From assembly GCA_949752795.1 (NCBI GenBank), contig OX457063.1, forward strand, positions 70,765,783 through 70,829,782: a stretch of 64,000 nt of DNA. Direction: 5' to 3'. The stretch comes from Hyperoodon ampullatus (lineage: Eukaryota > Chordata > Mammalia > Artiodactyla > Ziphiidae). This document shows, piece by piece, positions 47,180 to 57,729 of this stretch; the first letter of the stretch is position 1, and each line of letters opens with the position of its first letter. The translations under genes were made by a program, and so were the position numbers. Below the pieces are notes generated by a model that saw only the letters and a list, made by a program, of their open reading frames with translations, was not told where the DNA came from and made no database searches.

Positions 47180-47425
47180 ATTAAACATTTATGCAGTACC
47201 GACTTTAAGTGCTGGGAAAACTAAGGTGAATGCAATAGACATAGCCCTGGAAAATTTCTTAATCAATTATGGGATAGAGATACATTAAGAGATAACCCCA
47301 ATCAAATATATTAAGTGCCATGGTAGTACAAAGAGAAGTAGAACCACATAATCCAGCTTTGGAGCTGAGATGGGAGTGGAGAGCAAATATAAAGGGGAGT
47401 AATGACAAGATAAATCTTTCTGTTT
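47180..47425 (-). mobile_element. L2 3' fragment
   Basis: Antisense L2 tail: TTCATTAAACATTTATGCAG, then GTGCTGGGAAAACTAAGGTG and CCATGGTAGTACAAAGAGAAG. Confidence 0.55.
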
Positions 47426-47639
47426 TGGTATGTTTGAAATATATATACAGAAATATTTGAGTAGGATTTACTCAGAAATTAGAAATTCCTTTTTTGTGAT
47501 AAAATTGTATTATGATTTTAATATTTAGATATTCAATATCATTAGCCTACAGAATATATGTTTATTAGAAAAAAAAAAAACTTTTAGAGTACCTAACAAT
47601 TTTGGAGGCATTCAATACATACTTTTTGCATGTATTAAT
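47426..47639. other. No recognised feature
   Basis: AT-rich, with a 12-A run at 47570. Confidence 0.4.
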
Positions 47640-48460
47640 TCATCAGTTCATTCAACAAGTTTTTATTGAACGCTTGCTTAGTGCCAGTCATTGCACTTGA
47701 GTCACAGGAGGCCATAGATAATAAATGGAATATATAAATGATATAGAAAATTATAAGACAATAATTCTTGTGAAACAAATAAAATAGAAAAGAGTGGGGG
47801 ATAGGATGTTGGGAATGAGGGACATCTTAGAAATATTAAGTATGAGCTCTTAGTAGACCCCTTGAAAAGGTGACTTTTAAGAAAATACATGAAGTTTATC
47901 TTGTGGATCTTTGGAAGTTGAGCATTCCAGGCAGTGAGCATAGCTAGTATAAAGGTGGCAATCATGCCTGCTGCATTTGTGGGGCAACAGGGAGGCCAGT
48001 TTGGCTAGAGGAGAGAGAACGTGTTGAAAATTAGTAGGCAGTGAGTTTTGAGAGGTAATGGGAAAAAGATCACATAGGGCCTTTTAAGCAGGTGTAGACT
48101 TTGGGTTTTACTTTGAGTGAAACGAGGAACCATTGTAGAGTTTTGAGGAAAAGTGTGACATAGTCTGTCTTCCTTTTAAAGGGATTGTTCTGGCCACTGT
48201 GTTAAGAAGAGATATTAAGAGAGGCAATTGGAAGGATATTATAGTAACCTAAGTGAGAGGAGAAGGTAGTTCAGATGAGGGTGGAGCAGTGGAGAAAGTG
48301 ATGAGTAGTCAGATTTTATATTTTGAAGTCAGAACCAATAGTTTTTGCTGATGGATAGGATTTGAGGTACAAGACAGAGATAGGAATCCAGGATGACTCC
48401 AAAATTTTGAGACTGAGCAACTAGAACATGGAGTTAACATAAACTGAATGAAAGAAAATG
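47640..48460 (-). mobile_element. L2 LINE relic, about 800 bp
   Basis: The best L2 of the window. Antisense order: CATTCAACAAGTTTTTATTG, AGCATTCCAGGCAGTGAGC, GGGAGGCCAGTTTGGCTAG, GATCACATAGGGCCTTTTAAG, TTTTGAGGAAAAGTGTGACA, TTGTTCTGGCCACTGTG and CAGGATGACTCCAAAATTTTG. It extends well into the region upstream of the 3' end. No frame survives. Confidence 0.82.
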
Positions 48461-50049
48461 TCCCCTTTTACCTAACCTGCTGATATTAATATTCAGTGAT
48501 AGAATTCAGGTGGATTTTTTTTAAAGAATATGAACAGAATATTTTGAGAAAAATGGAGGGAAGATAAAGAAAAATTAGGGAAAATAGCCATCTTTTGTAT
48601 TTAAATTGCTTTTAGTTCCTTTGACCTTGAATGGTCTTTAGGATGTTAACCATGGCTGCAAGGAGAGTGATAAAATTTAAGTGATAATAATTTATAATGT
48701 AAATGATCAGAAATAGCATGGGCTTCATTTCGTGTTTAAGGTATTGCTTCTGGTATCCATATATAAATATTTAATCCCTACCAAACTATATATGAACCAT
48801 TATATTAAGCTACTCTGTAGAAATCTTTTGAGAAAACATATGATGCTTTCTTAACACAATTAGTTTCATCCTTTTTTCATCTGTGAAACAGTCCATATAG
48901 ATATTTCAAAATTATTAATGTTGTGTACTATTTCACTGCTTCTACTAATAATAGCATTTTTTGTAATATACAGTTTTCAGAAATTTTCAGCATTTAAGTA
49001 CATTCCATTTTTTTGTAGGTTTTTTTTTTTTTTTCCCATTAGTATTATGTACCAGACAAGAACCCTGCAAGAAAGATACAACACTCTCAGGAAAGAGTGA
49101 CTGTGGAAAAGCTTAATAAAATGTGGGCAGGGTTGGAGGAAACTAACAAGGGACAGTGAAGCTTGGGCAGTAGGCTCACAGACTAAGGTTGCTGTTACAT
49201 CCCTTAAGCAAGGGAAAGAAACAGTTTTGCAGGTTCCTGAAGATAGAGTTGTAGCTTTAAGTACAGTTGTGTCTGTTCAAAAGGACCACTCAAAAGAAAT
49301 AGTAAACTTTAGTAGAGGAACAAAGCCTTGAACAAAGCAAACTTGACCAAACTTATTTCACACATGGTGATCCTACTTGCATATCTCATTGGATAAACAC
49401 AAGAGAATACCTTAGGAAAAGGGAGCCAGTTCGTTCAGTCCATAAATGTCAGCATCCAGAGGGACACAGCAAACTGTAGAGAGCCAGAGACCAGATTTGG
49501 AGGAACAGAGAAATCCAGCCAATGTGAAATTATATTTTGTAAGGGAGGAATTGATTTATATTGAGATCCACAAAGACATCAAATGTTATGACCCCTCATT
49601 ATACTCCCCAGTAAATACATTTTGCAAATAATTTTACTTTTTTACTTTATACATATTTTTGAATTTTTATTAAAAGATATTTTCAACATAGAAAAGTTGC
49701 AAAAATAAGAGTATTATGAAGAATATCTGTATATCCTTTAACCAAATTTATTCTTTGTAAACATTTTACTGCTTTTGCCTTACCATATGCTCTTTACCTC
49801 TTTCTCTAATATATTTTATGTTATACTATTCTGTTCTAAGAACATGGCCAGCCAGTAGGACCTGGGTCCTTGACTAACAACTTCCTCAGAGACTGCAATG
49901 CGCTGGCATCCACCAAGTCTGGTGTGGGCTGCTTTCCTCCATGAGGCCCGAAAGATCACACACCCAAACATTGGACTTTGGCCAGGAGCCAGACTCTTTA
50001 AACTTTGTCATAAATTATAATTTCATGAATATTATTATTCTACCTGTGA
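48461..50049. other. No recognised gene or named repeat
   Basis: It includes two GC-richer patches, 49060-49520 and 49850-49980, that look like repeat or old LTR sequence but that I cannot name. No splice-bounded coding frame. Confidence 0.4.
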
Positions 50050-50074
50050 TTCCACCTTTGTTTTAGTCTTAATT

Positions 50075-50362
50075 CTAAAAGTAAACATATGGAATGCTCA
50101 CCATCACAGCCTTTGCAAGTTTTTCCAGTCCTCTCTTGGTTAGATGAAGCTCATCCTCAAGTAGACTCCTCAGGAAGTGTACATGTGTACAATATTCCCT
50201 GAGTCCTTCACATTTAAATCTGTTTTCTATAGCCTTGATACTTAAAAAAAGTTTTGACCAAAGATAATGCCTTTGGCTCATGCTTTTATTCTTTAACTTT
50301 CTTGAAAATACCACTCTACTTGTGCCTTGCTTTGTATTTGTTTTTGAGAAGTCTATTAACAT
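50075..50362 (-). other. 95-codon open frame of uncertain origin
   Basis: The C-terminal part contains FRSLLEDELHLTKRG-like text (seen as RSLLEDELHLTKRGLEKLA). This resembles the D-x-x-H-L-x-x-x-G block near the C-terminus of SGNH-type esterases, which occur in ORF1 of some CR1/L2-type LINEs. Only the last block fits, and no upstream G-D-S motif is visible. It could equally be chance or a degraded L1 ORF1. It is not called a gene. Confidence 0.2.
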
Positions 50363-50591
50363 TCTAATTCTGTTGAATTTGCATCCCTTTGTTTGAAGGT
50401 TCTGAGGACTTTGTCTTTAAACTTTAATAGCTTTGCTAGATATGTGCCAGAGTTTACTGTTCGGAGTAAATTCAATATGTGGAGTCAGGTATTCTTTTGT
50501 TTTCAGAATGTTTTTTGATTATCATTATAAATATTGAAATATTAGTTTTTATTCTTTTGATTTTCCTTTTTATAGACTATAATTATACATG

Positions 50592-50736
50592 CCTTGGACT
50601 ATTGGTTTTTTTAAAATTTTATTTATTTTTTTTATAGAGCACATTCTTATTAGTTATCTATTTTATACATATTAGTGTATATATGTCAACCCTTATCACC
50701 CAATTCATCCCTCCCCCACCTCCACCTTGGACTATT
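50592..50736 (-). mobile_element. 121-bp L1 3'-end insertion with perfect TSD
   Basis: The insert, 50604-50724, is an antisense L1 3' end: T-rich tail, then TAGAGCACATTCTTATTAG, TTATACATATTAGTGTATAT and a CCCTCCCCCACC block. A perfect 12-bp TSD, CCTTGGACTATT, is at 50592-50603 and 50725-50736. Confidence 0.92.
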
Positions 50737-51820
50737 TTTTATTGTCTTCCAATTCAGACACTTTCTCTCTGCCCCTTTTTACTTTTTTTAAATATAATTT
50801 TTTATTCTCCTGGGGATTTTACTTCTTTTATACAATGGCCTTCATTAAATTTTCATTTGAACCTCTTTTCCCTTGGAAATATTTTCCTTTAGTCTTTATT
50901 TTATATGTTACTCTTTTTCTTTTATTTCTTTTGTGAGTTCATTCAGTTCTCTTCTAATTTGTCCATTTCTGGTATTAGTTTTTGTATTTATAATTCAAGG
51001 TGTTTTTTTCATGACCCCAAATACATGTTTTAGGATGTTTAATTCAACTTGGAATGTTTTTGTTATTTCTTTTAGCTTCATGTTTGTTTCTTAGGAGATA
51101 GTTTTCATCAGTAGAATTGCTTTAGTCACAATTTAAAAATTTTAAGTCATTTTATATTGACATTATCTGCTTTCTTCTATTGTTTATTCTATGAATAGCA
51201 TTCTTAATTCAAAAGTACAGTTTGTCATTTTTGCTCTTTTATGTTCAGTTTTTAAAAGAATGTTGTTGATTGGTGTTGGAGAGTTGGTGTTTTGTCACCT
51301 TTTTCTGCAAGAAGAATTAATTTTACCCTGTTATTTTCTCATTTTCCTTCATGCCTCATTCCAGCCTCTTTATATTTCTTTCTCTTCAAGAAGCAATGCT
51401 TCTTCCAGGCTGCCACTGCTGATCCTGTATACTACCAAGCCCCTTCTCTATAGCTAGTGTTATAATCAACCACATTTTACCTGAATTTATTATTTTGGAA
51501 TGTAATGCTGAAGTTTGTTTTTAGGGGAATGATTTGGTCTGTGTTTCATCTATGTCCTCTGCTTCCTTCACATATTTTCTTGGAGTCTCTTATGCCTTTT
51601 CTCTCTCCCTCTCCATACCTACAGGCTTAACATCAGGTGGAAACTCTGCTGGAATTTTCTTTTCTCTGTTTTTAAAGATTGTTGTATTCTCTGTCTCTTA
51701 GTGATGTTGAAGTCATGGGTTATTTTTGGATTTATTTGTCATTATTGTCATTTTTTTGATTTACTTGGAAGGGTGTGTGGGGGAGATTCAGTGTCAGTTG
51801 GCCATCATTGTTATCCAAGC

Positions 51821-53129
51821 CTGGCAATATTCATTTATCTTTATTTTAAACAACATCAACAGCAGCAGCAAACTTCAAAAACTTTAGTTATTTTGTTTAA
51901 ATAATCACAAAGTTTTACTATTAAAATGTTGATTATGAAATGAGAGATCTTGTTTCAAAAGCAAGGGAATTTTTGCAGAAATATATATTCTATAAAAGAA
52001 CAATATATAAAGTTTCTTATTAGCATAAGACAAGTAAAAAGAGACATACTTTTTTAGAATTTTGATACTCTAATGACATTAAAATATTTGTGACACAAAG
52101 CTAATCTGCCGTTTAGTAGTGATATAATTAATCATGAATAACATTAAGAAAAATGTTTAGTAACCAGCACGTATTTGCAAGTTTCTGAGAAAATGTTAAG
52201 TATTCTAATTTATCTCTGATTTTTTTCTAAAACAGTTGGCATACTTACTGTTTTGACTAAATTGACAGGGAAATTTAGTCATTCTACCAGTTTGATAGAC
52301 ATTTTAATGTAATTAGCCACTTCTTTTAATAACATCATTATAATTTAGAGTATTTAGAAGTCAGTAAGGTCTAACTTTAATGACTGTCAAAAACTGAACA
52401 AGAGTTTAGGTGGGATATTCCTACCTTGAAAAAATGAGATGAATTTTCAGATAAATTTCCACTGTTTGGTAGAATGAAGTTGATGGTAACATGCCATTGT
52501 TGTCACTGATAGAATTTGGGGGAAAAAATGACAGATATATTACAGATTCCTATTTTTAAAGGATGGCAGAAAGCTGTGAAAACAAAGAGTAGTTGAATTA
52601 AAGTTTCAGATAGGGAAGAACCTTTCCCAGGTGTCCTAAAATTACGTCATTGGCTTTTCTTCTCTTTTTCTCTTCTTCAATCTCTGTCTCTCTCAATCTT
52701 TCTCTCCTCCTCCCACCCACCCTGGACATAGGGTGGGTTTAGGTTAGACAGAATTAGTCTCGTGGAGGAATGAAATATCAGAGCTTTTCATATTTTGTCA
52801 TGTCACAGATCGAAAACTAAAGGAGAGCCAAATGGCAGCTCTTCCTATCCCATCCCTCATGGGCATGTGCTGATGTGCTGAGCTCTGGGATCATAAAGGA
52901 GAATAGGTTCTTAGTTAGGAAAGTCAGAATCAACTTCCCTTCTTATTATGGTGCTTGGGAAACAAAGTCCCACTGGAGGGAGGAGCCTAAAATAACCACA
53001 AAACAGATTTCATCCTTTTGATAATTGAAAATAGAGGTTGAACTAAGTGTAAGTAAAGTTCCAACCCAGCCTCGACTCAGCTTCTCAGTCTACCTGCCTA
53101 GTGGAAGAAATGCAGCCCACTTGGGGAAT
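51821..53129. other. No recognised gene; polypyrimidine tract
   Basis: Mostly AT-rich unique sequence. A C/T-rich run lies at 52654-52723 (TCTTCTCTTTTTCTCTTCTTC then CCTCCTCCCACCCACCC). A less AT-rich patch lies at 52780-53060. No credible frame. Confidence 0.45.
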
Positions 53130-54115
53130 TGTAGGAATTTTATCTCAAAGTTATTTTTAGTGTCTACATAAACTAATAAGAGAAAAATACTAGACATGCT
53201 AAGAGGCAAGAAAATGTCACCAGTAAGAGAAAAGGCAGATAATAGAAGCAGAACCACAGGTGATCCAAACAAGGACTCACACATGACTATTATAAATATG
53301 TTAAAGAAAATAGAAGGAAGAATGGAAAAAAATCAATGACAAGAGATCTCAAACAATATCTGAATATATATATATGTGTGTATATATATATATATATATA
53401 AAATATAAAATCAAATGGACATTTTAGAACTGAAAAATACAATATATGAAATTAAAATTTCATTGGATGAGGATTAACTGCAATCTTGACAGAATTAATT
53501 AGCTCAAGTCAGGCCAATGGAAAACATACAAAGTGAAGCTCAAGATGAAAAACTGAAGAAAAAGAAAATTATATTATAGGAGAGATGTATTATATAGTCA
53601 AAAGTGTAAAAAATATGAATGATTAAAATCTCAGAAAGAGAAGAGAGAGACAGAATGGGACAGAAACAATATTAGAAAAAAATAATACATGAGACACTTC
53701 TAAATCTACAGATTTAAGAAATTTAGTAATCCCTAAAAGGTATAAATGTGAAGAAAACACCACCAAGGCATAACAGGGCCAGATATTTGATGCCAAAGGT
53801 AAAAAGAAAATCTTGAAAATAACCAGAGTAAAAAATATACATTACCTTTGTAAGAGCAACAATTAAGACTGGTAACTGACTTTTCCCTGTTGCAGCAAGA
53901 AAACATGAAATGATGTATTTAAAGGGCTAAAAGAAGAAAAAAAGTCAACATAGAATTCTATACTTGACAAATATTCTTCAAAAATGAGTACAAAAAAAAT
54001 ACTTTTTAAACAAAACAATGTGTCTATAGCAACTTTCACTACAAGAAATACTAAAGAAAGTTCTTTGGCTTGAAGGAAAATAATTCCAAATGGAAGCACA
54101 CACTGCAAAAATAGT
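53130..54115 (+). mobile_element. HAL1-type element, degraded
   Basis: Sense HAL1/ORF1 order: ACATGACTATTATAAATATG (53282), TGGACATTTTAGAACTGAAA (53416), AACACCACCAAGGCATAAC (53756), AAAATCTTGAAAATAACCAG (53806), ACATAGAATTCTATACTTG (53948), AAATATTCTTCAAAAATGAG (53969), CTACAAGAAATACTAAAG (54039) and GAAAATAATTCCAAATGGAAG. Stops are numerous. A (TA)n/(TG)n expansion sits at 53364-53402. Confidence 0.78.
53364..53402. repeat. Compound TA/TG microsatellite in HAL1
   Basis: ATATATATATATGTGTGTAT followed by a TA run. Confidence 0.88.
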
Positions 54116-54149
54116 AAAACAGCTCCAGAGTGGTCAATTATAGATACAG

Positions 54150-54710
54150 GTCAGTATATAAAAATCACTTCATTTTTATATACTAGTAACAAACACTTAC
54201 AAAATGAAATTTTAAAAATACCAGCTATGATAGCATAAAACCACAAAATACCCAGGAGAGAACTTCACAGATGTGTGAGATCTCTATACTGAAAGCCTGA
54301 AAACATTGCTTAGAGAATTTAATGAAGAGCTAAATAAATGAGGAATATAATTGCTCTACAGATTTATTACTATTCCAACTATAAGTATAGTTTTTCATTT
54401 TGGTGGATATTAATTAGATAATTTTCATGTTTATATGGAAATTCAAAGGATATAGCATAGCTAGTACAATCCTTAAGAAGAATACATGCTACCAGATTTC
54501 AGGACTCATCATAAAGTTTGAGAATTTAATAGAGTATGGGATTAATGCAGGGATCAACAGGTCAACCAGTAGGACAGACTGAAGTATAGAAATAGACCAA
54601 CACATATACATTGGGGAAAGGATGACCTTCTAATGAAAATAGTGATTTTTTCCATACATAAAATTAACTTGAAAAATGGCAATTGACAGAAATATACAGT
54701 ATCATTAATT
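54150..54710 (+). mobile_element. L1 ORF2 internal fragment
   Basis: Sense L1 ORF2 blocks: TTTTATATACTAGTAACAAAC (54173), GATCTCTATACTGAAAGCC (54279), TACAGATTTATTACTATTCC (54357), GTTTATATGGAAATTCAAAGG (54430), GCATAGCTAGTACAATCCTTAA (54455), then AGAAATAGACCAACACATATAC (54588). It directly follows the HAL1 in the same orientation. Either one ancestral L1 with an internal deletion, or two neighbours. Confidence 0.7.
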
Positions 54711-56018
54711 TTCTATCCCAGGTGACTCACACAGTTCAAGGTGTATATTAAATAAATAGTTCATAAATCAATGACACTTAACATAAACCTCGTTACTGAG
54801 AAAATTTTATTAGAATGCATAGTTAAGACTAGCAATATGACTGACCCAGAGTTTAGCCTCCTAGAACCTTCCCTATTGAGGGTTAGAGGAATATAAATGA
54901 GGGCTGTTCCTACAGGTGCTTGATATATGACCCCAGGTTTAACTTAAAGAATTCATAACTGAGCTGTCATCCAAGGATTTATAGTTTTGTATTAACTGAG
55001 CCTATCACAAAGCAGAGTTCTTTACTTGGTTTTGAAGTTGACAGAGCAAAGAAGAAGTGGAAGGGTAGTCTTTCATGTTGCTTCTCTGTCACTAAATAAG
55101 GGAAACTTCATCATATAAGATGATTTCTTAAATTTCTGAGATTTTAACATTATACTATCTTATAGTTCCACATATTGATAACTCCATACAAATTAGTTGA
55201 CTCAAGAAGGTTTAATCTAACTTACCATGAAAACCAGATATAGAAGAGACTAATAAGGATAAAATAACTTGGGGCTGGTATATTTTAATGAATATGAGAG
55301 GACTTGGAAAAAGAAACAAAGAAAAACTGTTAAGTCACCAAAAAAAGAAAAAAACTACTACTTTTTCCTCTTCATATTGTGATAAAGCATGATTCAAGTT
55401 TGAGATAAGAAAAGTTATAGCATTTAGCCATTATTAAGGAGATCTTAAAATACTTATGGATGATTTAAAATGGATAATAATGAGGTTTTTCTATAAATTG
55501 TGTTTCTACATTTGGTTGCCTTCTCTAAAACTTCTGGAATTAATCCTAGTCAGGGAAATTGTAATTTTCTAAAAATGAATTTTTGGAATAAAATTGAATG
55601 CTTCATAAATGTTTTCTGATTTATTACTTTTTTATTCAAGTTGGCACTTTTTCTTAATTCAAGCATCATAGCTTTTCTACCAATATTCCATTCAATACTA
55701 AAAACTAATAACTGAAATGTATTTTCTTTCATTGGACTTATACTGGGAATTGATGCATTTGGATGAAGAGCTCATAATTAAAATTGTTCAGAATTTCTGG
55801 GTTTTTAATATTACACCATATATAACAAGCTAATTTAATATCCTTAATAGTAATACAGTGTCATCTCTAAACATTAGAAATTTATAGGTGAACGCTTTCA
55901 TTACCAAAAGCAAAAAAAAAAAAAAAAAAAAAAAATGCACTTGCAGTTTCATCTTTCTGTTCTTGATTATATCTTTTTTATAATTCCAAATACCTTTGAA
56001 CTTTAAATTCTGTGTAAG
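54711..56018. other. No gene; one long A-run
   Basis: AT-rich sequence. A run of about 28 A at 55911-55936 has no recognisable retroposon body to its left. Confidence 0.45.
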
Positions 56019-56020
56019 TA

Positions 56021-57072
56021 CGGTAAACCCTCATTATTTGTGGATTTTGTGTTTGTGAATTCACCTACTCACGAAAATATACTTGTAACCACAAAATCAA
56101 TACTTATCATGGTGCTTTTATACTTATTCTTGCACATATGCAGAGCAGCAGAAATTTTTAGTTGCCCAATATACACATTCCCAGCTGAGAAGGTAATGCC
56201 TGCCTTTTTGTTTTAGCTCTTATGCTGTAAAAAAGCATCCTTTTAGCAGTCTATTTAGTGCCACGTTCTTTACTTTTTTTTTTTTCTTGGTGCTTTTGCT
56301 GCTGAAAATAGCCCTCAAACATAGTGCTGAAGTGCTGTCTAGTGTTCCTAAGTGCAAAAGGCTGTGATGTGCCTTATGGAGAAAGTACATGTGTTAGATA
56401 AGCTTTGTTCCACCGCGAGTTATGGTGCTGTTGGCCGTGAGTTTAATGTTAATGAATCAACAATATAGTCCATCCAGAAAAAGGAAGAGAAAGTTCACTG
56501 ATCTGTACATGAGGACACTGTACAAAGTGCTAAACTAACGTGTAGTGCATGATAAAGCTGTGGATAAGACGAGTAAGTGGCTAAATTTGTACATTCATCA
56601 GATGATGACCAATAGAAAGCATAGTGGGCAGCATTGTTATGAGGGTGATAGCCAAAGAAATATACCATCACGTTACCCAGGGTTAGGAAAACGCTAAACA
56701 CTTCTCGGCTACTGCTAGCTGGCTTGCTCATTTCAAAGGGTAATACAGCAAGAAAATGTTAAACTTGCAAGTGAGGCAGGTTCTGCAGATAGGAGGCTAT
56801 AGAACAATTTAAAAAAAAAAAAAAACCCTGCGAAAAGGGTTATGTAGAAGAGTGGATTTTCAAGGCAGATATGTCTACCTTATTTTATAAGGAATTTAGC
56901 AAACAAACCTATATGACTCAAATAGTGTTTTGAATGACAAAAATGCTGTGACCACAGGCTTGCAGGAACCGAACTCTGTATTACCCCTGAGAGCAATAGT
57001 TCAGTATTGATTAATTCAGTATTCACAGAAACTCTATAGAACATAACTTCTGAAAATAATGAGAATCAACTG
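56021..57072 (+). mobile_element. Tigger-type DNA transposon (MER28/Tigger2-like), internally deleted
   Basis: Terminal inverted repeats: CGGTAAACCCTCATTATTTG at the left, and the right end AAATAATGAGAATCAACTG, whose complement reads CAGTTGATTCTCATTATTT. TA target duplications are at 56019-56020 and 57073-57074. The length is 1052 bp against 2-3 kb for an autonomous element. Plus-strand transposase remnants include the N-terminal DNA-binding part (codons derived from [17 protein letters not shown] sequence near 56420-56460) and, at about 56845-56910, VEEWIFKADMSTLFYKEF, matching the start of the DDE domain with the A-D motif. The rest of the DDE domain is missing. Pseudogene. Confidence 0.87.
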
Positions 57073-57074
57073 TA

Positions 57075-57729
57075 CTTTATCTATTACATATGTGCATAGT
57101 CATCATGCTTGAGCATCAGACTTCTGTATGGGACTGTTGTCCATATCTAGGGTGGAAAACAAAACATTGACATATAGCTTACAGTCTGTTGTTCACTGTC
57201 AAAGACACTAAAGCTAATTGCAACTTTTTCTCTTTTCATTACCATGTATTCAAGACTTGGCTAAAAAATCACAACCTAACCCTACAGCTCATAACTGTTA
57301 GTAGTTTGTCAGAGCCCATACCTATACTTTCTTGTTTAATGCTCCCTCATCTACAGCATTTCACCCAAGAGAGATTATGCAATGCTTTAACAGAGTCAGT
57401 TGAACACTGTTGCCTTTTCATAAGTAAGCTTCATAAGTCTGAAGCTACCCATCTGTCTACCCCTGGGAAACCTTAGGACAGGTAGAGGTGGGTCTGCAGC
57501 TTCAGCATGTAGATAAAGTTGATATGATGAGACTGAAATCTGCTAACAAATTTTTTACTGGAAAATTATTCACTGGCTATCAGGAAAGTGAAAAGTTAAA
57601 TGATGACAGGAGAAATTTCTCCTAGAAGGATAAAGCAAAGTGTAACAAATTCCTCCCTACCTTGGAGAAGTAAGAGTATGTAAATATTTGTATGACTCCA
57701 GGACTTGTATATGTTCTATGTTGATCGAA
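57075..57729. other. No recognised feature
   Basis: A unique-looking interval between two DNA transposons. A 95-codon frame at 57189-57476 has no recognisable domain. Confidence 0.45.

Larger units (their letters stand above)
50050..51820 (-). mobile_element. Unclassified retroelement-like stretch
   Basis: The plus strand is strongly T-rich, as in other antisense LINEs here. A minus-strand frame of 95 codons lies at 50362-50075. The region at 50870-51000 would encode a charged, helix-like stretch on the minus strand. A GTTGGCCATCATTG segment near 51800 recalls antisense L1 5' ends (CGGCCATCTTG). I cannot place it in a family. It is split by a 121-bp L1 insertion at 50604-50724. Confidence 0.25.

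Noticed and set aside
55908..55936. Long A-run as a possible retroposon tail
   Set aside because: No recognisable SINE, L1 or processed pseudogene body adjoins it and no TSD was found.
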